Assembly (NCBI GenBank): GCA_017632555.1
Contig: JAGBRF010000061.1
Coordinates: 1-5,180 of the forward strand
DNA from: Alphaproteobacteria bacterium
Lineage (GTDB): Bacteria; Pseudomonadota; Alphaproteobacteria; RF32; UBA3637
Reading direction: 5' to 3'
Length of the DNA: 5,180 bases
Of the stretch, positions 1 to 4,974 are shown piece by piece. Under the pieces are notes generated by a model. The model was not told the DNA's origin and searched no databases. It worked only from the letters and a program-made list of their open reading frames with translations. Every line of letters starts with the position of its first letter. Within the stretch, counting starts at the first letter, position 1. The position numbers and the translations under genes were made by a program.

Positions 1-164
1 CCGAATCCGCCGATAATGTAGACAATGAGACGCACGTTTTTAAAAACGGATGCGGTGACCGCAAAAGCCCGTTGAAAAATGTCGTCATCAGCGCCAGCCC
101 CAAAACCGTACAACAAGATGCCGGCCACCAAGGCAAAAGTTGCATATTTTAATAATGTTTTCAT
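1..164 (-). CDS. Small exported hydrophobic protein, VirB2/TrbC pilin-like (partial, 3' end off the window)
   Basis: The complement reads from ATG at 164-162 to the left edge, giving 54 complete codons without a stop. An AAGGAG-type ribosome site (complement of CTCCTT, 171-176) lies 6 bases upstream of the start. The protein opens with MKTLLKYATF, followed by a hydrophobic stretch and a likely signal peptidase I site after Gly-Ala-Gly-Ala (about residue 25), then Asp-Asp-Asp. The mature part has a short amphipathic segment (IFQRAFAVTA), then VFKNVRLIVYIIGGFG, the start of a transmembrane helix. A long signal peptide, a short polar N-terminus and then a hydrophobic segment with Gly-Gly is the layout of VirB2/TrbC conjugative pilins. 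This is a shape-based guess, because the second hydrophobic segment lies outside the window. It could equally be an unrelated small membrane protein. It is transcribed away from the pilus operon, so it is a separate unit sharing only the intergenic region. Confidence 0.7.
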   Translation of the reverse strand, partial: MKTLLKYATFALVAGILLYGFGAGADDDIFQRAFAVTASVFKNVRLIVYIIGGF

Positions 165-223
165 TTTTTTCTCCTTTATATAAAGTTAAACAAACTTAAA
201 AACCTCTTTTAAGTTATGTCTTT

Positions 224-251
224 ATCATAACAAAATTTTCGGTCTTGTCCA
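224..251 (-). promoter_or_regulatory. Putative sigma70-type promoter of the minus-strand VirB2-like gene
   Basis: Read on the minus strand, TGGACA (251-246, 5 of 6 matches to TTGACA) is followed after 16 bases by TATGAT (229-224, 5 of 6 matches to TATAAT). Transcription would begin near 217 and leave a leader of about 50 bases before the ATG at 164. The match is good, but the region is AT-rich and chance matches are common. Confidence 0.4.
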
Positions 252-299
252 GTCCTTTTTTTAAAAAAAGTGTTAAAAATGTCAAAAAAAGATAATTTG

Positions 300-331
300 T
301 TAATAAAAAATTAACCTTTTTATTCTATGAT
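300..331 (+). promoter_or_regulatory. Putative CtrA-like box plus -10 element of the pilus operon
   Basis: TTAA at 300-303, seven bases, then TTAAC at 311-315 match the alphaproteobacterial CtrA consensus TTAA-N7-TTAAC exactly. The same bases form a perfect dyad, GTTAAT-AAAAA-ATTAAC (299-315). A -10-like TATGAT lies at 326-331, so the box would sit at about -38 to -24 from a start near 338. CtrA commonly occupies the -35 region at promoters it activates. No good -35 hexamer lies at the proper distance from TATGAT, which is what an activator-dependent promoter would show. A weaker alternative is TTGTTA (297-302) with TATTCT (321-326) at 18 bases. The sequence match is direct; the regulator's identity is inferred, and AT-richness raises the chance of coincidence. 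Confidence 0.35.
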
Positions 332-372
332 AAAGGGCACCATATGGGATTTGACATAAAAGGGGCCGAAAA

Positions 373-1191
373 ATGCAACAAAAAGCGATCATTGGGATGA
401 TGTTATGGATTTGCGCACTGCCTGTTTGCGGGGTTGGCGCAGATTTGTTGGCAGATGAACAAGGGCCCACGGCGGATCAGGCCGTTTCCACCGTCACTGC
501 CGGTGAAGATTTTTTAACCCCTTCATATGTGGTTCCTGCCAGCGAAAAAACATCTTTGAATCAAACGGAACCTATCCCGTCAGAAGTGGATATTTTAAAC
601 GAAATTTTCGGTACATCTGCGGTTGTCCCCCCGCAAAAAGAAGCTCCCCAAAAGCCCGTTCAACGCACCTTTTCGCCCGCAACGGGGGTGCAAAAAGCAG
701 ATAAACCGTTGTTGACGCCTTTGCCGGATGTGATGTCCGTTGCCTTGGATGAAACGCCGATTTTGCCCAAAAAGATGCCCTTTACGCAAACCAATTATGC
801 CGATCAATCCTTGGCCTTTGTTGAAAGCGGTATGACGGGAACCTTTCATATCCCGCGTGAAGTACGTATTACCTTTTATTCGGGGCAATCTTCTTTGTCC
901 GCTCAAGCGTTAAAGTGGGCGCGTGCTTTTGCCGTGCGTGTGGTGCGGGATCCCAGATTGTTGGCCGAAATTCGTGTCAGTGAAGAACAGTGGAAAGTTC
1001 AAGAAAAACGCTTGAGTATGATTTTGCAAATTTTAAAGGAAGAAGGTGTTTCGCCCCATCAAATTCGTGTTTACAAAACGGAAAGAAATCCCGACAGCAT
1101 CCTGATGGGGTATGTATATAATTCCGAACAAACACAATCAAAAACAGGGGTGAAAACACAAACAGATGAACAAAAATTAATTGATTGGTAA
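373..1191 (+). CDS. Exported protein of unknown function with C-terminal degenerate OmpA-like domain
   Basis: This gene opens the plus-strand operon and encodes 272 residues. The ATG follows an AGGGG site (361-365) at 7 bases. Residues 1-23 form a signal peptide (charged start MQQK, hydrophobic core, Val-Gly-Ala before Asp24). There is no convincing lipobox, since Cys19 is preceded by Leu-Pro-Val. Residues 24-160 are rich in Pro, Thr, Ser and acidic residues and look disordered, a likely periplasmic spacer. Residues 164-248 resemble the OmpA C-terminal fold: a strand with ITFYSGQSSLS, a helix WARAFAVRVV, a strand LLAEIRVS, a helix with EKRLSMILQILKEEGV, then HQIRVY. The Gly-His-Thr-Asp signature for peptidoglycan contact is replaced by Arg-Val-Ser-Glu, while an Arg (213) is kept before the second helix. 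I do not recognise a named family. Position directly before the TcpQ-domain gene implies a periplasmic role in pilus assembly, perhaps anchoring to the cell wall. Confidence 0.8.
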   Translation: MQQKAIIGMMLWICALPVCGVGADLLADEQGPTADQAVSTVTAGEDFLTPSYVVPASEKTSLNQTEPIPSEVDILNEIFGTSAVVPPQKEAPQKPVQRTFSPATGVQKADKPLLTPLPDVMSVALDETPILPKKMPFTQTNYADQSLAFVESGMTGTFHIPREVRITFYSGQSSLSAQALKWARAFAVRVVRDPRLLAEIRVSEEQWKVQEKRLSMILQILKEEGVSPHQIRVYKTERNPDSILMGYVYNSEQTQSKTGVKTQTDEQKLIDW

Positions 1192-1253
1192 AAAAAAGCT
1201 TGTTTCTTTTTTTTATATCGTGTATTTATAATGGAATGAGAGGGAGTCAAAAA

Positions 1254-2033
1254 ATGAAAAAAACAATTTTAAAGCAATTCTTTTTAGGAACGGTGTATTC
1301 TATGATTTTGGCTTTGCCGGCGGCCGCCCAACAATTTATTGATTGTTCTGAAGAAAACGCGAATTGTGATGTGTTGTATGCATCAGAAGATGTTTTTGTG
1401 GATAATGTTCAAAGTCGGGGCGTCAAAACAACCGATAAACCTTTGGCCGAATCAAAGCCTATAGAGGTGTTGCCTTCTGGCAATTCCGGTAATTATCGCG
1501 TCGTTTTACCAAAGGGGGCAACGGTGGCTTCGGATGCCGCCAATCCTGTGCCTGGAACCGTGGTTGTCCCTGATAAAAAAACAAATTCTCGCGTGGATGT
1601 GATGCCGGACGGGTCCGTTAAAACAACAACAATTGAAGTAACAACTGAGGCAACTCCAGAAGGCGGGTATCAGGAAACAACCCGTCGGGTAGAACGGTTG
1701 GATGCCGAAAAGAAAGGGGCCGTGTGGGTGGAAAAAACCTTGGCTGATAAGGTTGATTACGGGGATCAAATCCACGATTGGGAAGCGGCCCGCGGGGAAA
1801 CGTTGCGTTCGTTGTTAATGCAGTGGGGCGAAGTGTCTGGGTGGACCGTTGTTTGGAAGTTGGATAAGGATTATAAGTTGGAAGCCGGCGTTGTGTTCCG
1901 GGGAACATTTACAGAAGTGTCCAGTGCAATTATTCGGACTTTTGCACGGGCGGTTCCGCCACCAATCGGTACTTTCTATAAGGGAAATCGTGTGTTAGTT
2001 GTCAGTGTACAGGAGGATGAGAATGCTCATTAA
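1254..2033 (+). CDS. pilL: Exported TcpQ/PilL-type pilus assembly protein (TcpQ C-terminal domain)
   Basis: The product has 259 residues. The ATG at 1254 is chosen because AGGGAG (1241-1246) sits 7 bases upstream and the protein then begins with a clean signal peptide (MKKTILKQFF, hydrophobic core, Pro-Ala-Ala-Ala before Gln26). An upstream in-frame TTG at 1185 overlaps the previous gene and lacks these features. Residues 26-170 are low in predicted order, with Thr- and Val-rich stretches and a charged segment (RRVERLDAEKK). Residues 174-253 match the TcpQ C-terminal domain: DWEAARGETLRSLLMQWGE, then SGWTVVWKLD, DYKLEAGVVFRGTF, a helix SAIIRTFARA and a closing strand NRVLVVSV. In toxin-coregulated and R64 pili, proteins with this domain aid outer-membrane secretin assembly. 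The next gene being the secretin supports this. The gene overlaps pilN by 11 bases. The symbol reflects the R64 counterpart; R64 PilL has extra N-terminal sequence, so tcpQ-like is equally fair. Confidence 0.85.
   Translation: MKKTILKQFFLGTVYSMILALPAAAQQFIDCSEENANCDVLYASEDVFVDNVQSRGVKTTDKPLAESKPIEVLPSGNSGNYRVVLPKGATVASDAANPVPGTVVVPDKKTNSRVDVMPDGSVKTTTIEVTTEATPEGGYQETTRRVERLDAEKKGAVWVEKTLADKVDYGDQIHDWEAARGETLRSLLMQWGEVSGWTVVWKLDKDYKLEAGVVFRGTFTEVSSAIIRTFARAVPPPIGTFYKGNRVLVVSVQEDENAH
2011..2016 (+). promoter_or_regulatory. Ribosome binding site deciding the pilN start
   Basis: AGGAGG lies 6 bases before ATG 2023 and inside the 3' end of the TcpQ-domain gene. It selects this ATG over an in-frame GTG at 1999 and an ATG at 2017 that overlaps the site too closely. 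The ATG start also gives a proper lipoprotein signal. The 11-base overlap with the upstream stop favours translational coupling. Confidence 0.8.
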
Positions 2034-2874
2034 AAAATTCAGTTTAGCTCTGTTGGCCGGGTGCTTTGTTTTAGCTTCGTGTAACAAATATGTTGCTGAA
2101 GCCGATAAGCGTATTGAAACGACTTTGGCGCGTGCAGAAGAATATAGGGAAATTGCTGAAATCCCCGATTTGCCGCAATCAATGGATACTGTGCGTGTCC
2201 AAAATGATATTTGGTTGGGGGTATCCAGTACCAAGATTATGGAAGGAGAAGCTTTGCCTTCCTGGGTTGAAAAAGATGATGGTATCACAATTTCTATTTC
2301 CGAAGATGCATCTTTGTCCGATATTGTTCAAGAAATTTCAGATATGACAGGACTGACCATCCGGATGGATGATTTGAAGGCAGAAAATGCCATTCCTGAG
2401 GACAAGGTGCCCGTGAAATATTCCGGAAAATTGAGCGGATTGCTTAATTATCTGGCTAATCGTTATGGTTTATATTGGCGCTATAAAGATGATGTGATTA
2501 CTTTCTTTACGCAGGAAACACGTGTCTTTACCGTGTATGCATTGCCGACCGAAACAAACTTGACGGCTAATATGAGCGGTGCGACCTTGAGTGAAGGCGG
2601 CGGTGGTAACGCCTCATCCAGTTTGTCCGTTAATACAGATCTGAAAGTTTGGGACAGTATTGAAGAAGGGGTCAAACAGGTTGTCGGGGATAACGGAAAG
2701 TTGTCTTTCAGCCGTGTTGCTGGGACTGTGACGGTGACGGCCAGCCCGTATATTGTGCGAAAAGTGGCCGCTTATATTGCTAACTGGAACGAAAAATTGT
2801 CCCGTCAGGTGGCAGTTACTGTGCGTATTTTGCAGGTCACTGTGTCAAATGAAGATAACTATGGGTTGAATTAA
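2023..2874 (+). CDS. pilN: PilN N-terminal part: lipoprotein signal and periplasmic secretin N-domains (283 aa)
   Basis: This is the part before the premature stop. Residues 1-20 are a lipoprotein signal (MLIKKFSLAL...) ending in Leu-Ala-Ser-Cys, with Cys20 the likely lipidated residue. A second lipobox-like Leu-Ala-Gly-Cys at 11-14 leaves a signal that is probably too short. Residues 88-117 (ITISISEDASLSDIVQEISD, then MTGLTIRMDD) are an N0/STN-like domain. Residues 129-175 (VPVKYSGKLSGLLNYLANRY to VFTVYALP) continue that fold. A Gly/Ser-rich linker follows at 186-203. Residues 208-270 (KVWDSIEEGVKQVV, VTVTASPYIVRKVAAYIANW, RQVAVTVRILQV) match the secretin N-domain that precedes the barrel. 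If translated alone it would be a periplasmic lipoprotein without a pore. Confidence 0.75.
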   Translation: MLIKKFSLALLAGCFVLASCNKYVAEADKRIETTLARAEEYREIAEIPDLPQSMDTVRVQNDIWLGVSSTKIMEGEALPSWVEKDDGITISISEDASLSDIVQEISDMTGLTIRMDDLKAENAIPEDKVPVKYSGKLSGLLNYLANRYGLYWRYKDDVITFFTQETRVFTVYALPTETNLTANMSGATLSEGGGGNASSSLSVNTDLKVWDSIEEGVKQVVGDNGKLSFSRVAGTVTVTASPYIVRKVAAYIANWNEKLSRQVAVTVRILQVTVSNEDNYGLN

Positions 2875-2951
2875 AGTGCTGTATTTAACAGTAAAAACAT
2901 AGTTTATTCATTCTCTTCGCCATTTACGTCACTTCCAGATACGACAACTTC

Positions 2952-2957
2952 AGGAGG
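2952..2957 (+). promoter_or_regulatory. Internal AGGAGG ahead of possible restart codons in pilN
   Basis: A perfect AGGAGG lies within the Ser-Gly-Gly codons of pilN, 78 bases after the premature stop. It is 4, 7 and 10 bases upstream of in-frame TTG 2962, TTG 2965 and ATG 2968. It could allow ribosomes to restart, but two consecutive GGA glycine codons create this motif easily by chance. Confidence 0.35.
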
Positions 2958-2967
2958 ATCTTTGTTG

Positions 2968-3636
2968 ATGACTTTGGTAAAACCGAACAGTAAATGGAAA
3001 GATTCCAGTGCTTTGGTTCAGGCCTTTTCAACGCAAGGAAAGACGCAGTTGGTGACCAGTTCCACGGTGACAACGTTAAATAACAAAGTGGCACCGGTTC
3101 AAATTTCAACTTCCAAGAACTATTTGAAGGAAATTAAAGTTACCAAATCTACAAGTAATGATGATAATAGTACGGATGTGGATTATCAGGTGGATACGTT
3201 GAATTACGGGTTCACAATGGAAATTTTGCCCCGTATTTTGGACCATGGTCGTTTAATTGTTTTATTTAACTTGTCTATCACCGATTTGGTAGAATTAAAA
3301 GACTTCTCGGTTAATACCGAAGATGAAGATAGTGATTCTTCCGGAAGTGAGGGAGATAATGATAAAGAATCATCTTCCACAAAACTGCAAATGCCGACAA
3401 TGAAGATGCGCGGATTCGTGCAAGAAATTGCCATGCGTTCGGGACAAACGTTGGTTTTGACCGGTTTTGAAGATTTGAATGAAGGAACCAAAACGTCTGG
3501 GATTGGTAAAGCCAGGATGGGCTTATTGGGTGGTCAAGCCTATAACAGTTCGGAACGTAACATCTTGGTTATTTTGATGACACCGGAGGTTTTACAATCC
3601 CCCTTATCAGCTGAAGCCATGATGAGAGATTATTAA
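2968..3636 (+). CDS. pilN: PilN C-terminal part: secretin barrel domain (222 aa if started at ATG 2968)
   Basis: This segment continues the pilN frame after the stop. In full-length numbering, residues 336-363 (STQGKTQLVTSS, VTTLNNKVAPVQIS) are the start of the secretin core. Residues 391-416 (DTLNYGFTMEILPRILDHGR, LIVLFN) are the paired barrel strands, residues 457-483 (MPTMKMRGFVQEIAMRSGQT, LVLTGFE) the next pair, and residues 512-525 (ERNILVILMTPEVLQ) the closing strand with the Thr-Pro typical of secretins. An acidic, Ser-rich loop lies at 431-448. Starts at TTG 2962 or 2965 are also possible. A protein made from here would lack a signal peptide and stay in the cytoplasm, so internal initiation would not restore a working channel. 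It is probably a gene fragment and not an independent gene. Confidence 0.6.
   Translation: MTLVKPNSKWKDSSALVQAFSTQGKTQLVTSSTVTTLNNKVAPVQISTSKNYLKEIKVTKSTSNDDNSTDVDYQVDTLNYGFTMEILPRILDHGRLIVLFNLSITDLVELKDFSVNTEDEDSDSSGSEGDNDKESSSTKLQMPTMKMRGFVQEIAMRSGQTLVLTGFEDLNEGTKTSGIGKARMGLLGGQAYNSSERNILVILMTPEVLQSPLSAEAMMRDY
3313..3381 (+). other. Acidic, serine-rich low-complexity insert in the secretin barrel domain
   Basis: Codons 431-453 of pilN encode NTEDEDSDSSGSEGDNDKE followed by SSST. Nine of the first 19 residues are Asp or Glu and none is hydrophobic. It lies between the strand LIVLFNLSITDL and the strand MRGFVQEIAM, where secretins have a turn or short loop. The DNA is a run of GAT, GAA and TCT-type codons and could vary in length by replication slippage. 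Confidence 0.6.
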
Positions 3637-3645
3637 GGAGTAAAA

Positions 3646-4974
3646 ATGGACGAATCAGTTCAAATGCCATCAGAAGTGCCAGAACAGGTCCGGTTGAGAT
3701 CTTCAACCGGGGTTGTCTCGGTGGATGGTCAACGCTATGCTGTTGGATTGATTTGGCAGCCTTTACAAAATTTGGATGATCCTATTTTGGAAGTGCGGGA
3801 AACTGCCGAAAGCGAAATGGGCGCAGATTTGTACTGCTTGCGTCCGGCCGTTACGCCTCAATATGGTATTGGACGAACCGAATTGGAACACAAGGATGGG
3901 ATGCCTTCTTTGGCAGCTGCCGTGGCCTCTGTATTTACGGATCAACCGTCTGTTTGTGCCGTTTTTAAGGTTGATGACGGATGGTGGTTGATTGCCATTC
4001 GTAACGATTTGATTTTGGCAGAAGAAGACGTTGTGTTTTCAAATGAAGAAGAAGCCAAACGGGCATATGCTTCTATGATGGCTGTTCCTGATTGGGGATT
4101 GCGTATCATCCCAGAAGATTGGGATATGGAAGGGGCAGAACACCGTGATTTGGGGGTTATCTTACAAAAAGCACGCAAAATTCGTTTGCAGCCGGTTAAT
4201 GCGGTTCGCAGAACGAAGTTCCTGTTGTTTATTGCCATTATCATTGTTTTGGTTGTCGGTTGGTTAATTTATTCTTTGATTATGTTGTGGCAGAATTTGA
4301 TGCCGAATAAAGTCATTGAACACAAAGTTCAAGAACCGACTGTTTTGCCACCTGTTCGTCCAGAACCGGAAAAATCAAAACCTTGGGAAAAAGTGGTAGA
4401 ATTGTCCAGCTTTTTGAATCAGTGCTGGGTGAGTTCTTATCAAGTTCAATCGGTTATTGTTCCGGGGTGGACAATGGGAAGTATTGAATGTAAGCCATCG
4501 GGTATTACGACTTCGTGGCGTTTAACAAACATCCAAGAAGGTCGTCTCACTTGGATGAATTTCGGTTTGGAAGAATATCAGTTGGAAAATATGAAAGTAG
4601 AAGTTTCTTCCAGCGGTGATTCTGCCCAAGGGGTTATGCCATTCAAAAAGGTGCCGATTATTTCTTCTGTTCCTAAATTGACAGCCGCAGAGTTGGAAGA
4701 AGATTTGAAAGAAATTAAGCAGGCAATGAACTTGGCGGGATTCCAATATTCTCGTCAAATGTTGTTGGATCCGCCCAATTTACCGGATGGAACAAGACCT
4801 GTGAACCAAAAATCGTATACATATTATTCTTTTGTCGTGACATCTGCATTTTCACCGTTAGAATGGGTTTCCTTTTTTGATAAATTTTCGGGATTGGAGA
4901 TGTTAAGAATTCAATACACCCCGATGGGTAGTGATAATAAATGGACATATGAAGGGAGAATTTATGCAAAGTAA
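3646..4974 (+). CDS. pilO: PilO-type pilin accessory inner-membrane protein
   Basis: The product has 442 residues, in keeping with R64-family PilO. AAGGAG (3635-3640) overlaps the pilN stop and lies 5 bases before ATG 3646; only 9 bases separate the genes. Residues 1-188 are cytoplasmic, with strands and helices such as VVSVDGQRYAVGLIWQPL, LAAAVASVFTDQPSVCAVFK and DDGWWLIAIRNDLIL. This resembles the cytoplasmic part of BfpC/PilO proteins, which has been related to PilM/GspL-like folds. A single transmembrane helix spans about 191-215 (KFLLFIAIIIVLVVGWLIYS and on), preceded by Arg188, Arg189 and Lys191. Residues 229-246 are a Pro/Glu/Lys linker, and 247-442 form a periplasmic domain with a helix (TAAELEEDLKEIKQAMNLAG) and a final strand. 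In the pilus machine it would join the inner-membrane platform to the ATPase and to PilP/PilN. It overlaps pilP by 11 bases. There is no signal peptide, and the positive-inside rule agrees with an N-in topology. Confidence 0.85.
   Translation: MDESVQMPSEVPEQVRLRSSTGVVSVDGQRYAVGLIWQPLQNLDDPILEVRETAESEMGADLYCLRPAVTPQYGIGRTELEHKDGMPSLAAAVASVFTDQPSVCAVFKVDDGWWLIAIRNDLILAEEDVVFSNEEEAKRAYASMMAVPDWGLRIIPEDWDMEGAEHRDLGVILQKARKIRLQPVNAVRRTKFLLFIAIIIVLVVGWLIYSLIMLWQNLMPNKVIEHKVQEPTVLPPVRPEPEKSKPWEKVVELSSFLNQCWVSSYQVQSVIVPGWTMGSIECKPSGITTSWRLTNIQEGRLTWMNFGLEEYQLENMKVEVSSSGDSAQGVMPFKKVPIISSVPKLTAAELEEDLKEIKQAMNLAGFQYSRQMLLDPPNLPDGTRPVNQKSYTYYSFVVTSAFSPLEWVSFFDKFSGLEMLRIQYTPMGSDNKWTYEGRIYAK

Larger units (their letters stand above)
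2023..3636 (+). pseudogene. pilN: pilN outer-membrane secretin lipoprotein, interrupted by an in-frame TAA
   Basis: One reading frame runs from ATG 2023 to TAA 3634 and is broken only by TAA at 2872-2874 (codon 284). Reading through gives 537 positions, close to the usual size of R64 PilN-type secretins. The stop falls in ...SNEDNYGLN-stop-SAVFNS..., in the middle of a beta-rich segment that enters the secretin barrel domain. Homologous secretins typically have a continuous Tyr-Gly-Leu/Ile-Asn/Asp strand here. A single T-to-A change of TTA (Leu) would explain it, although Ser, Gln, Lys, Glu or Tyr codons are also one step away. No frameshift is present, and the later part keeps all secretin motifs. 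PilN would form the outer-membrane channel through which the pilus emerges. As written, no channel could be made unless the stop is read through or is an error. Downstream pilO and pilP remain intact, which suggests a recent event or a sequencing fault. Confidence 0.75.

Noticed and set aside
340..347. CCATATGG palindrome as an operator
   Set aside because: An 8-base palindrome is short, occurs only once in the intergenic region, and has no supporting context.
351..356. Perfect TTGACA as a -35 element
   Set aside because: The matching -10 would fall inside the first gene after its start codon, and no -10-like sequence is there.
1191..1216. Terminator between the first two plus-strand genes
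   Set aside because: The A run and T run could pair only as a weak A-T stem without a GC-rich arm, and the downstream genes look cotranscribed.
1200..1232. Internal promoter before the TcpQ-domain gene, based on a perfect TATAAT at 1227-1232
   Set aside because: No acceptable -35 lies at 16-18 bases (TTGTTT is 21 away), and the transcript would start almost at the ribosome site. Possible but too weak to list.
1185..1253. Upstream TTG start for the TcpQ-domain gene
   Set aside because: It overlaps the previous gene, has no ribosome site, and adds 23 residues before a complete signal peptide that begins at ATG 1254.
1618..1908. Minus-strand open frames across the operon, such as 1618-1908, 3204-3491, 3942-4244 and 4715-4969
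   Set aside because: They lie opposite strongly supported genes, have no ribosome sites or recognisable domains, and are biased in composition as expected of antisense shadows.
1999..2022. GTG start for pilN
   Set aside because: ATG 2023 has AGGAGG at 6 bases and gives a proper lipoprotein signal; the GTG would put a charged extension before it.
2872..2874. TAA reassigned as a sense codon in this genome
   Set aside because: All four complete frames here (ending at 1191, 2033, 3636 and 4974) end in TAA at sensible places beside ribosome sites, so TAA works as a stop.
2860..2970. Programmed frameshift or insertion element explaining the pilN break
   Set aside because: Both halves are in the same frame, so no shift is needed. 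The sequence between the stop and ATG 2968 reads as secretin protein and holds no repeats or transposase remnants.
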